64,000 bases of DNA from Hansfordia pulvinata (lineage: Eukaryota > Ascomycota > Sordariomycetes > Xylariales), in NCBI GenBank assembly GCA_006538405.1, contig BJKQ01000012.1, forward strand, positions 1,275,001 to 1,339,000. The letters run 5' to 3'. Position numbers and translations under genes: made by a program. The notes under the pieces were generated by a model. That model made no database searches. It was not told the DNA's origin and saw nothing but the letters and a program-made list of their open reading frames with translations. Positions 11,322 to 23,228 of this stretch are shown here, one piece after another (positions within the stretch are counted from its first letter, which is position 1; every line of letters starts with the position of its first letter).

Positions 11322-11840
11322 TCAAGTTCCCAGCCGGCCGAAAGCCCTGCCCAGTTCCTCCATATCGTCGGCCCTGCCAACCCCAGCTGTGAAAGAGTGG
11401 TCAAGGCCGCCGACCGACGCTTCGCACTCGGGGCATCGCGCCTCCTCTATTGGCATCCCGCACTCGCCAATCGTGAAAGGGTGGCCGTTCTCGCATCGGT
11501 ACCAGTGCCCCGTGCCGGTGAACTCGGCCGCCATGGCTTCGTACACCGCCCGGCGCTCCTCGGCCGTGACACTAACGTAGAACCCACCCGTGAGCATCTG
11601 CTCAGCCGCGTCCGCCTCGGTAGCCAGGCCGGCCGTGGTGCCCCGGTTCTGCTCGATTAAAACGCGCGCCTTACGGATGCTGTCCTCGCCGAGCTGCTTC
11701 AATTCCTCGGCTCGAGCAGCGTTCATGTCTTCGGCTCCGCCCAGCTTCCTCGCGAGAGCACAGAATTGCGCCCGGAATATGTGCCCCTTAGTCTGCGGCC
11801 GGGGTCTCTTCTTTTTGCCTGCGGATCGAATGAGTCGGTC
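11322..11840 (-). other. Clean C-terminal segment of the helicase pseudogene with the RZ-type zinc finger
   Basis: An open frame runs from just after the stop near 11853 through IRSAGKKKRPRPQTKG, a helical segment and the RZ finger (Cys/His pattern HWYRCENGH...GECGM...CPEC) to TGA at 11322. GC content and codon use match ordinary genes, unlike the adjoining 5 kb. Confidence 0.8.
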
Positions 11841-14800
11841 GTAGTCTTCTAATTATTGGCCGAAATCCACCGTAACCGACGGCCCTAAGACTTTTACTCG
11901 AATCCGGTCATAATCGGTGTATATGACTATCTCGCATCGGAGCGACAGTGCCATTGCCTAGAAGAAGGCTCCGCTTTAAACATCAGCCTCTTAAATCGGG
12001 AAAGCCTTAGTCTTACCGTCCCGCTTCTCGACTTGGTTTGCGTAACGGACGAGATCGGCCACACGCTGCAGCGGCTGCTCTTCCCGGCGGACCTGCTAAA
12101 TGAAAACATCGATCTTCTATCGCAACTTAAGGCACTCTTAGTATCGATTACGCCCGACCATCTCTTTAATAAGGTAGACTAAGCGTAAGCGGCCCTACTA
12201 AAGCACTAAGAGCGCTCCGCGGGGGTCATAAGGCATGTCCGGTGGCAAGTCAGCATTAAGAAGCTTCTCCTCCGCATTGGCCAGGGCGTTGGCAAGCTCG
12301 GCATATCGCTTGTTAGACCAGGTGATGAATTTCTTAGTCGCCTTATCCAGCATTGCTCTCCTAATAATGCGCCCGTATCGCCCGATGTTACGGAGTGATC
12401 CACGGCAAGTGCTGCACGTTTTAATCTCATTTATCGAGAAGGGCGCTCCACTTCCCGCCGCCACCGAGATCGGGAACCCTTCGGCAGACATTTCGTAGTG
12501 TGCTCGCATGTCCATGACGCCGTCCATGCTGCTTAATATGGTGATGTGGCCGTAGTCCGGGAAGATGCACGGGTCTTAGTCTAAGTCGACTTCGCGGTAC
12601 TGCAAGCCCTCGATGAAATCGACATCGGCTAATTTGATTTCGTTAAAAGCGCAGATTTGGCAGAATTTGTCCTTAAGGCACTGCTCCCCATAGACAGATG
12701 GGCATTAGTGGCCACACGTAAGAATCTTAAGGCACCTCTTAAAATAAGGGACCCAGTCGTAAGGCGCCGCGTAGGGCATTATGCAGCGCGAGTGAGGGCA
12801 TTAAGAGGAGCATCGGTGTTCTGCGCACGGCGTGCAAGGCTCGCTGCAGATTTTGTTGCACCTTAAGTGGCTGTAACGCACTTCGTAAGGCATATCGCAT
12901 GGTGGACAAGCAGTTCTAAGATAACAGGGCTTATTGCAGACGTGCTTACAAGTTGAAAAGTTTCGACCGTATGGACGGTCACATACCCTATGATCCACGC
13001 GCTTTATCGTGTCGTCCTTTTTCACCTTGCAGCTTAAGCAGAGTTTACGGCAGCTATATCTATAAGGTAAGAGGTCTCCGCACTGGTCGACACACACGTA
13101 TCCGACGTATCTAGTCTGGCTCACCTTTTTAAAGCATGGGACAACTGCCTTATACTGGCACCCAGGCACAGTCTTCGTGACCTTCTCGAAGCATTGGATT
13201 TGCGACGGATCTTATGCCTGCTAACAAAGAGCAGTCGTGACTTTATGGCCGTAATTCAAAGTGATGTTTAAGCCTTCAAGCCGCACCTCGCAGATCGGCT
13301 TGCAGGTCTCGCCGCACTATAACGGGCAAGGATGGTCGCATCCGGCTCGAGGTCGAGGGCAGGGCTCTAAACACTTAACGGCGCTGTGGACGGTTTCCGA
13401 ATGACACCGTGCGATGCAAGCATGGCCGCAGCTAAGACGTCTATCGCAAGGTTTTATGCAGCCGCCCTTTAAAGAGAACACCAGGAAGTCGTCCGGGTTA
13501 AACACGGAGAACTCGAGTTAAGGATGTTTAGGGCATCGTAAGGGCAAAGCTTTATTAATGTTTCCGTCCTTTTGCAGTATCTTAATCACCTTACTCTATA
13601 TAGGCACTTTCTCGTAAGTAACCGAGTTTCTTATTAAGTACATGCCGTGCATGGCTCTTAATAACAAAACATTGATCCGGTTAAGGGTACTAAGGAATCC
13701 GCACCGGCCCTCCTTATTACTACGGACCAAAGAGATGACGATAACCTTAGCCTCCTCGCCCTGGAAATTGTCCACGGTGGCGAGGCGAATGCTTTTCAGC
13801 AGTGTTGTTTTAAACACATCACTCGGTATGGCCGGCGGCCGGTTAGTGTCTTTTTCGGTTGCTTTTAGCGCTTCGAGGTCCTTTATGTCTCGGTCCCCGA
13901 CCGTAATCTCGAACAGATTAGACATTTTCCTTTAAAGACGTAGGAGCTGTCTTAAGTACGGGGTGACGACGGCAATATCATTCGGTCCGTACGAGCCCTG
14001 TCGGACCAGGTGCTGGATTAAAGCAATCGTCATTTACGATTCGTACTCATTCGTTTTCGAGGTTAATGTCTCGTCCTAATGGGCGTCCTCGGCAATGTCG
14101 TGGTCTAACTAAAACAGACGTTTCTGAACGCTTACGATCTCGGGATAGTCTGCGACGGAGCCGCCGTCCTCGAGAGTCGGGTACAGCGTTGCGCGTACCA
14201 GCTGTGATATAAACGGATGCATGCGCCTTTATATAGTCAGCGTGCTGACCGGAAGACGCGAATCGGTATCGATAGGTGGGTTGGCGAGCCGCTTAAACAG
14301 CGAGATGTCCAGCGAGTACTGTGCTCCTCTAGGGTTCGTACTCTGAAGCTCGAAGTTAGCAATCTGTGGCCGTAACTGTAAATGATCCCCGATTAAGATA
14401 GCGTGTTGTACTTTAAGCAGCAGTGCCGTTAAAGTATAAGCCTCGAGAACCTCTCCGGCTTTTTCATATAGCATCACCTGGCTTCCGAGCTTACGTAAAA
14501 GCCTAATGTTCCTCGCTAGGCCCGTGGTAATGACTCCCACCACCTAGGCTTAGCGCAGACATCGAAGATCCACGTCCCTATTGATAGCATTAAGGCCCTG
14601 GCTCGCGACATGGAATTTACGGTACGAGTCAATGATCTTATCCCGTATTGTGTTGCTGATGTCTTACTATTAAAAGGCGAGAAGCGCTTGCCTCTCATTA
14701 TAAGACATCTTCTAAGCATCGGACGTTAAGAGTTCAGAAAGGTCACGCTGCGTAGCGACATCACGCTCTCCACGGAGCCTCTATTAATCGAATAGCTGTT

Positions 14801-17191
14801 TTCGGTGTTCTTAAGGTATCTGGAAACCGTCCTCGTCTTTGCCGTCACCGAACAGTGTATTGAAGTGGTGTGGATGCTCGCCTTTAAGGTAATGCTTTAA
14901 AATAGATAAATGGTCAAGGCTTGCGCGCCGACAAAAGGCATCCTTTAAAGCTTCGGTGGACGCGTCCTTATTGCCGTAGTGTTCCTAAAGTGACTTCTTC
15001 TCGCCCTTATTGCGGTCGGCCACATTAGCCACCACGTGTAAATTAAGCTTTTTAAGCCGTGCCGACTTAGACCGAGATCTAATGCGGATGATCTACGCGA
15101 CCCCGTCGTCCAGAAGATGCTCCAGCAGTTGGTCGAGAGCATGGTTGGTGTAACAAACGTAAAGAATGGGACCGAGTCTTGCAGATTTCTTATTATCTAA
15201 CAAGGTCTAAATGATCTTCTCGCCCGTGTAGCTCTTGCTAATGCCGGGCGGTCCTTATATTAAGGCCACGTTCCGTCCAAGTGCATTGATTAACGACGCA
15301 AACTAGGTGATGTCCAGTGTCGAATGAGCCGACAGCTCAGCTAGGTCCAGCGGATCTTACCGAGAGGTGCGCAGCTCCGTTCCATCGTTTGTCAGCCGCG
15401 TTAGATTAAAGAAAAAGCCCGGGAAGGTGAAGTATAAAGGTGGCTCTATTTCGATGATGCCGGATAGGGTGCGCGGGTTAGCTAAGATTTCGGTGAAAGG
15501 CAGATTAAGGGACTCCTATATCTCCTGCAGGGCGGTCAAGGTGTGGTAAAAAGCGGGAAGAATAACCCTAAGGAACTTAACAATCCATTGCTTTTAAGTG
15601 GCCGTGTCCATTAACCACTTAAACGTTTCCTCGACGGCAATGGGTCGTTTATCGGCAGGCCCAAGATGAACGTAAGCGAAAGTGGCATCGTCGGCGAGTG
15701 TCGGCGTAAGGACACCGGACTCTTTACCAGGATCATTCTTTTGGACTCGGTTCTTGTTCTCTCCGACACCACGAAGAATAGAACTGACCTTTGCTTAAAT
15801 ATAAGATATAGCAGGCTGCCTGGTTGAAGACGTTTAAAGTTGGTCTACCAATATCGTCTCCCGCCGATGTCGGACTGGCGCTTATGCGATGGCTGCCGGA
15901 ATCGAACCGTCAGGTCCAAGCCCTGATTCTTAATGATATTAACTTCATAGAGTTCAGCGTCGTGATAGATGTGAGTGCAAGGGCCACTTTAGTTATAAAT
16001 GGCTTTAGCTAAGGCCGGATTCTAAATCAACTCTAATTAGGAACGGACTGCATCTCGAAGCTGGCCGATAGTGTCTTCTCTTAAAAGACGGAACTCCTAA
16101 TCGAGACGTCCCCGGATTCCCGACTCGTGAAACAGAGACGAGTCAACGGTCGGAAGGTACTCGTTACGTGACGACTCGATCTCGTTTCTGGTGGGGAGAA
16201 TGGCGATCTTAGTAATGTCGGCGTGATCGTTGTCATGGCGTGGCCCGTTCACGGACAGATTGCCGGGGAGATCCTTGCGTAGGACGAATTCGGCACGAGT
16301 AACAGCAGGCGCCGCGACGGTGGCCGTAGCCAGGTCGTCGCCCACACCTAGTCGACGTTTAAGGTAAGCCAGATACTTCTGCGATTGAAGTAAGAGGAAC
16401 TCGACTCCCTCGGTGACGTTTTTAGACTTGACCATCTCGTTAAATCTTTTAATAAGTTGCCCGAAACTCTGGTTCACGGTGTTGTTCGTGTTGCAGTCCA
16501 CCAGCTTAAATAAAAAGGACAGTGCGAGCTCGTAAGCGCCCATGCTAAAGGGATCGCTCTCGGACGCTACCGATAATGTCGGCCACTTAGCCAATATATC
16601 TAAGACAAAAGCGAACAGTACGTTCATTCTTTGGTCACCGATGCCTTAAATGAAGTTAAGGATCGTTGCCAACGGTGCTTCCAATAGGTTTGAGTCGACG
16701 ACTATAGAGTGTGTTAAGATCTTCAACAAAGGCTGGACCTTGTTCACCTAAAGGTCTTACTGTACCGCAGGTTAGGCCAAAGATAGAGGAATCTAAGTAT
16801 CGATCAGATCGCGGATGAATCCGAGACCAACATCTTTTCCTAGATCGTTGATGACTTCCTGGGTTGTCTCGATGCCGAGGTCCATTAGCTCGAGTCCAAG
16901 GTTGAAGATCTTACGCTTTGGTTTATCGGTAATCAAGGTCATACCCAGGCGACCGGTGCGCTTGATGATGTCTTTCCATTCTCTTAAACGGCGGTCATTG
17001 TCGTGGGCCGAGGGTCTGGGTGCTGGGGGGTCGGGAGTGGCAGATGGCTCCTGGGCCGCCGGGTGCGAGTAGCGACATCTGTCGCCATCTCTGCAGGTGC
17101 CCTGGGCGATGAAGCGACAAACGCGAGGGTTGCCACCTCCTTGGGTGCCACGGCCACGGCCACCGTATCTGGATGGATTTAGGTCAGTCAA
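11322..17191 (-). pseudogene. NFX1-type zinc-finger helicase (ZNFX1-like, with N-terminal CCCH and C-terminal RZ finger), inactivated by RIP-like mutation
   Basis: The family consists of SF1 RNA helicases linked to RNA-based silencing (ZNFX1 in animals). The domain order on the minus strand is complete: CCCH finger near residues 25-43 (CRFIAQGTCRDGDRCRYSH); an armadillo-like N-region (16.6-16.1 kb); Walker A at 15254-15231, now GPPGISKS instead of GPPGTGKS; the DEAA-type segment now YEKAGEVLEAY (family CEEAGEVLEAH), followed by HAILIGDHLQLRPQI; motifs V-VI (DNFQGEEAKVIVISLVRSN); NF-X1 Cys repeats (13.5-12.8 kb, e.g. CGHACIARCHSE); and a C-terminal RZ-type finger (GHWYRCENGHPFTIGECGMP). Between about 11.85 and 16.8 kb more than 20 in-frame stops occur, mostly TAA/TAG where Gln (CAA/CAG) is expected, and CTTAAG often replaces CTCAAG. 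One frameshift lies near 15765. The first 133 codons and the last 170 or so are nearly clean. Not functional as written. Confidence 0.9.
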
Positions 17192-19262
17192 CGTTATGGG
17201 ATGGGCCGGGGCTCTTGCTTACCCAGACATGTCTGATACGGCTGGCCTGGCGTGATAGCCGGTAGTTGATGCACGAGTAGTCGACGGGGCGGATAAAGAG
17301 AATCCAGATGGCTGAGAAAACGTTGTGAAGTGGTCTTAAGTCTCTGATGATGAGTGGGAAGTGGGCGAAGGGATATGTGATGTTCAGCTTCGGGTGGAGA
17401 GGGGAAAGAGAAGAACAGAGAGATACACTCGGATGCCTCTGGTGGTGAGTGGGAGACGTAAATGAGCGATGCGGAGTCCGGGTCGGGAAGGGTGGGGAGG
17501 AGATGGGAAGAGGCAGATCTGAGCAGAGCAGAGAAGATCAACAGACGCGCCTTGCTACCCCTGGCAACGAGGACAAAGAGCAATAACCCGATGGCTGGCT
17601 GAGAGGGGCACCTTCGTGAGTGAATGACGGGGGATTTTCGCGTCCTTGAGAGTCAGCTTGCACCTGGGCAGGGCCAGTTAAAGCCACCAAGAGTCAGACC
17701 ACAGAAGACTGCGTATCTGTGCTTTGGGGACGCCCCAAAGTTTCCTCCAGTGTGTTCCTGCCACGTCAGGCTTTGGGCGTGAAAGGGCCGGGCCGAAGCA
17801 AACGGCGACAAGGCCGAGCCGCTGACAGCGACAAGGCCGAGCCGGCTGACAGGGTTGGGGCTGCTGTAAACAACTGATGGCAAGCCAGAGCCCCAGCGTT
17901 GCCGGTTGTGTATAGGGCCAAACGCACAAACGAGTGAAAACGCTGGTGGCTGTGGGTTCGGGATGGAGAGAGGGTGCTGAAGTTGCCAGCGTCGGTGGCT
18001 TGGTGAGGTGAGTGAGGCAGGCGAGGATATATTGAAGTTCACCTCTCTTTGGTGCAGGCACGTGGAGAGAAAGGCGCAGGCACACGTCGTCGCCGCATTT
18101 CCGAGCGTGAAACGTCAGCTCGCTGCTCGACCGGCGGGAGGCAGGCGCACCCGGTTGAATGTGAAGTCGGGCACCTGCCAAATTTTCTGGTCGGGGCAGC
18201 CATTCAATGGACGAGCGAGCTTCCGATAGATGAATAAACTGAGCGTCTCCGTACCGCCCATCGATACCGTGCGACTGCCTAGCTCACCGTATCAGATTCG
18301 GAACCATCCAGCGTCGTTGATGTCCTGTCTGCATCTAATGGCCTGGTCTTCAAACCTTCTAGTGGCCTGATTCTGCGAACACGTAGTGAACTGACCCGCT
18401 GCACCGTCGAACCTCAATCTCAGAACACGAGAGCCATCGTTCGTCGCCGCTCGGTAGGAGATCATGTACAGCAGTCTGTTTTATGGCCGAGAACGGGCCA
18501 ACTTTTATGGGAAGTACCTATCGAATGCCTGCAATCTCATGCCGAACAAGGCCTTGAGCAAGGTCTCCAACATAGTGAGCTCGTTGATAGAGAACAATCC
18601 AGCTCAGCCCAGTCCCTCGAGCGTGCCAGTCCAGACCGTGACTGGTCCCATGCCGACCGGTACCGAGCGCTGCGGACCTAAACAACTGGTAGGAGTGGTC
18701 TAACGATTATTTCGTGGCTTTCGGCCAGACACGCAGTCCGGTTGATCATCCGCGTAGCTGTATGACCATCCCCATGTCTGCTTTCCATTGGCAAACCTTG
18801 GTCACAAGGTCGGATGTCCAACACGGTCACATCGCCGCAATCGATCACAAGACTCGTAGACATGCGGTTAAAAAAGATTATTTCCATTCGCTTCCCAGTA
18901 GACCAAATAAACGAATACATAGTGAAATGAAACACGTCCAGACACCAGCGTACATAGAAATGTGTAATGTACTCTGTCCGACGCGGGGAGTGCGTCCCCA
19001 AGCCTTCCCCCACACTCTCAATTGCATGTACGCCGATGCGTCAGACTGTAGGCTTTCCAGTCATCCCCAAGCCCCTTGATAATGTAAACCCCTGTGAGTG
19101 AGTCAAGTTGTAATGCCGTTGACCCCTCCTGGTTTGATAAACCCGTCCAACGCCTTTGTATGCATCGGCTCTTCTGGGGGCCCAGAGAGAGCCCTCCCGC
19201 TTCTTTCCGCCGCTCCGCCTGATAGACTCAGGCAAGTTACCCTATTTCTCTTCTGGCCGTTT
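17192..19262. other. 2.1 kb gene-free region
   Basis: This holds the upstream region of the helicase pseudogene and the 3' flank of the secreted-protein gene. Codon structure is lacking and all open frames are short. A short direct repeat, GACAAGGCCGAGCCG, occurs at about 17807 and 17829. I see nothing else. Confidence 0.6.
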
Positions 19263-19889
19263 TCATTTCCAATCCTTACATGCCAGTGTCCATGTTACCC
19301 GGGGGGTAGCGCCGCCGGGGCCGTCCTGGCTGGGGCCGGTGGGGTCGGAACCGCCCTGGCCGCCCTCGTCGTCGGAGCCGCCGGAGGACTGGGCGGTGGG
19401 GTACTTGTTGCCGCTGCCGCCGGCCGCAGCGACGGGGTACTGGCCCTGCTGCTGGGCCTCCTGGAGGGCGGGCTGCTTGGCGAAGCACGACTGGCCGTTG
19501 TCGACAAAGGTGGTCAGGTAGGTGGTGGAGATGTACTGGCTGATCTCGGTGGAGCAGCCGAACTTCTGGACCAGCCACGACTGGCTGGTGTGGACGACCT
19601 CGGTGACGACGGGCTGCTGGCCCTGCTGGATCTGGATGATTCGGGTGCTCTCGACGTGCATCATGAACTGGCTGAACATGACGTTAATCTGGGGCTGGCC
19701 GCTGCCGACGGGGATCATGGCCATGGGGGCGCCGCTGGGCGCCGCCGACGACATCATGGGCGGCGCGACGGCCGACGACGACATGGCGGGCATCGACGAG
19801 GGCGTGGGCTTCACGTAGATGGGCTGGGGCGCCGCGGCGACCAGGCCGGCGGCCAGGGCCGACATGATGAGAGCAACAGAGTTGACCAT
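19263..19889 (-). CDS. Small secreted protein of unknown function
   Basis: The 208-aa intact ORF starts at 19889 with a good signal peptide (MVNSVALIMSALAAGLVAA, then APQPIYVKP). A Met/Ser/Pro/Ala-rich linker (residues 28-62) is followed by a conserved-looking globular part (residues 65-140: QINVMFSQFMMHVESTRI, SWLVQKFGCSTEI, NGQSCFAKQPALQEAQQQGQ) holding two cysteines that could form one disulphide. A Gly/Ser/Asp-rich low-complexity tail ends in TWTLACKDWK. The last 15 residues may come from reading into a 3' intron or UTR: the tail crosses a G6 run. No family name is recognised. The 5' flank has a GGTA microsatellite (20002-20023). Confidence 0.75.
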   Translation of the reverse strand: MVNSVALIMSALAAGLVAAAPQPIYVKPTPSSMPAMSSSAVAPPMMSSAAPSGAPMAMIPVGSGQPQINVMFSQFMMHVESTRIIQIQQGQQPVVTEVVHTSQSWLVQKFGCSTEISQYISTTYLTTFVDNGQSCFAKQPALQEAQQQGQYPVAAAGGSGNKYPTAQSSGGSDDEGGQGGSDPTGPSQDGPGGATPRVTWTLACKDWK

Positions 19890-22800
19890 GGTGAATGATG
19901 TCTGTTTGTTTCTGTTTCTAGGGTGTTGTTGTGTGGGTTAGAAGGTGATGGCGAGATGAGCTTAGGCTCTGAGCGAGTGAAATGCGGTAGGTAGTTTAGG
20001 AGGTAGGTAGGTAGGTAGGTGGGTAGTTGGGGGTTGTTCTTGTTTATAGGTTTCAAGTAGCCGTCGAGATTCCGGGCTAGGTAAGAGTAGTCTTGGAGGA
20101 GGGGAGTGAGAGTGAAGGGGTTGCTGGATGCTGATGAGAGTCGAGATTCAAGTCTTGGCACGGCGGGACCGTAGGCTTTTATCCGGCTCTCTTGCGCCCC
20201 CAAGGGGGCGAGTGAAGAGGCAAACAAACTCAAAGCCTGGTCATATTGGTGAGAGCTTTTCTTGGGTGCGGCGCCAGCGGCGACTCTTTCGCGAAGCGAG
20301 AAGGGTGGCGACAGCATGGGATTCTCCGTTTGCCCGCCGAGTCTCTGGCCTCTGCGTCCTGTCCCCGATACCCGCGAGCATGACAGGTGCGCACCGCGGC
20401 GCCCCGGCAAACGGCACCGCTTTGTCTCTGTGCCTCTACGCCTTGGGGAATGAGAAGAAGCCTGGCGGGAGGGGCTTGGGAATGGGAACTGCCTTGGGGG
20501 GTTCCCCTCCGCGGTAAGAGAAACAGACACAGAGAGAGATACAGACACAATGAGAACCGAGTGAGAATTGGGTTGCCACTGGCAAGGGAACAGTCGCCAC
20601 CTCACGGCGTGAGCGCCCTGGTGGGCCAACGCCACACTGGGCCTCGCAGGCCGACGGGGCGATTGATGCCAAGAAAAGACCTGGCTGACAACCCTGCCCT
20701 GACCAAGGAGCCCTGTTCAGAGCGTGAGGATCATAGCCGACGAGCCAGCGTCACTTCGGGCTAGGCGGGACCTGGTTGGCGGCGCTGGCTCTACCCGTAC
20801 ATCTGAGCAGTCCAGGTGACAACCTGTTGTTCTATCTGGCCGGATGCCCGGCTCTACGGCGGTTCGGAGCGCTGGATTTCCTCACGAGGAGGGCGAAACT
20901 CTAATGATGGCCGAAGAGAAGATGCCGCAACCCTCCCTCCCCGACCGGACCTGGGGAGGCCGGTGGGATTCCAAATCATCCAGTTCTCTTAGCCACCCGC
21001 GTCCGCTGGAGGATCTCTGTGTCCGACTGGCTGGGGAGTTCGCCCTGCACAATTATACGGTCGTGGCGGCGGGAGATGGAGACGCAGCAGTCACTTATCA
21101 CCGAGCGCGGGCGGCGCACTCTGCTATGGCCGGTCCGCGGCGTGCCAGCCGGCTTCTTCTTTTCCTGCTTGCCTGACATCTCTGGAAAGGCACACGCAGC
21201 CTTGTCTGGCAAGGACTTGCAGCCCACTGTTTGTTCTCGAATCTCGTCCGCCCGAAGGATGCTCTGAGCCCGGGTGAAGCGCTGGTCCTGTCGCCACATG
21301 GCCCTGTCTAGGCAGCGATCCGCCAGGACCCTGGGATGAAAAAGACGCATTGGCGGCCACATGGCCTTCTGCCCTGTCCGGAAGAGATGCTACCAAGCCT
21401 GCGCCCAGAGGGTCTTATGATTCATCGGTCGGCGGCGGGTTCGTGTGGGCGACAATTGCACCCACATTCGAGGGGATCATCCGGTCGGCGGGTAAATGCA
21501 AGCGTGAGATTCCTCAGGGACGGGCAGCATTGGAGGAAGTTACTTGTAGGCTCGTACCGGCTGTGTCGCGGTTCGCCGGCATATCCACACTGCCCAGTGC
21601 AATCTGATGTTAGAGACACTTGACGGAATGCCGTCTTGAGAAAACGACTGTGTGAGTACGAGCACGTGTATACGCACGGCTCTCTACAGCAGGAGTTGAT
21701 AATCGGAGGCGAAAGGCCTCACTACCGTGGACAGAGAAACCCACCCGACTTCCAAGACACAGCCCACCACAGACGCAGACACATAGATGCCCGTATGTAT
21801 GTCGAAAACCGCGGGCCGTGTTGCCGCGCAGCAATCCATGCTTTCCCGCCCAGTTGGCAGATGGAACAGCCCTTTCACTAATGACCTCCCGCGTTGATGG
21901 ATCCTGCGCAGTGGCGGCGCGCATGCGAGCCTGAACTCAGCCGGCCTTCTCTCATCTATTCTGCGGCACGACTCGCCACCCCATTGATTACCAGACAAGC
22001 GAGGGGGCTGCTCCTCGTCTAAGGCAGGTACCTCAGTCTCCCGCAACGGCCGTCGCGGTGGCGAGCGCTGCTCGGATTCCCAGGTCTGATTGTCAGCCCC
22101 GCGAGCCCGTCTCCCCGGCCGTCTATTTGCAGACCCCTTCCTTACTTGTGTGCCTAGTTCCAGTTCCCCGGAGCTGTCCTGACTGGAAGCAGTAAGGCCT
22201 CTGTGTGCGCGCGATCCCTCGACCCCTCGACCCATCGAAGCCATGAGCCGGCCCGGTCGGACAAGTCTCGGAGCTCCCCGGCGTTTCGCTGGGAATTGGT
22301 TGTCTGGCAGAAAGAAACTGGCACGGCACTCTATAGCCGTGCAAACGGAACACGCCGCTGCGGCCTTGCATTTGTGCGAACACGGCAAGATGCGTCGGCT
22401 GCAAGGGCCCTCAAGTCGATCCTGTTCCTCGCGGGAGAGGCGCATGCCGCTCATCCGTAACAAGGAGCCATCAACAGAAACGCGAGCAACCACCGGCGCT
22501 CTTCAGACAGACAGAGGGTATCCCCGCCTTTAGATATTCGCTCCACAGGCCCAGCGGCCGCGCCCACGGGCTTCGCGAGTGCAAACCTCTTGCGGCCGGC
22601 CCAGCGGGTCTTTCGCGTGCACCGTCCCGCCGCCACCGCCGTCACCAGCCCCATCGTCAGCAGAGAGATGGACTAACTCAGGGGGGCTTTTCTCGCAAAC
22701 CCAAGCAGAGCGCGGGCCGGGACGCCACGGGGCGGGCGGTCGGCGAATGCTTGCTGCTCGGTCGACGTTCTTTGTGGCGGGGCGGGCGGAGGGTCTCGGC

Positions 22801-23228
22801 AGTTGCGAGCAGAAGCCTGACTTGCGAGTGTGCCCCTGCGCTACCATCGCCTGCTTTGCGTCAACCGCGACATCGCCGCCGCAAGGGGAGGGTGGGGGCA
22901 GTGTCGGTGTCCGGGAGGCAGTGCAGCATGAATCTGCACGCCCGCCCCTGGCTACCTTATCTATGCTTGAGCTGCCACGTATCTCGATCACGGGGTCACC
23001 GTCACTCGAATGACAGCGAGGCGCTCAGCGGCCGGACCTGTGCTTGACGAGGTTGTTGAGGACATTGGTCGAACCAGATAACGCGGCCTTGCGGCCGTCC
23101 GCTTGCCCCTTGACTACATGGAGCTGCCAAACAGGCCACACGGAATTGTACGGCGCGCAGAACTTCACGATTCGGGCTACGCGAGGGGTCTGAGGGGTCG
23201 AGGCAGACTTGTACATTCTCCCCTCTGC
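19890..23228. other. 3.3 kb gene-free region
   Basis: This contains the promoter of the secreted-protein gene, including the (GGTA)n tract at 20002-20023, and a long GC-rich stretch. Open frames are antisense to each other, rich in Arg, Ser and Pro, and carry no recognisable domain or plausible intron pattern. I see no RNA gene. Confidence 0.6.

Noticed and set aside
15755..15790. An intron explaining the frame change in the helicase pseudogene
   Set aside because: No GT-AG pair with a branch site fits without removing conserved residues; a one-base indel between FFVVS and ENKNRVQ is enough.
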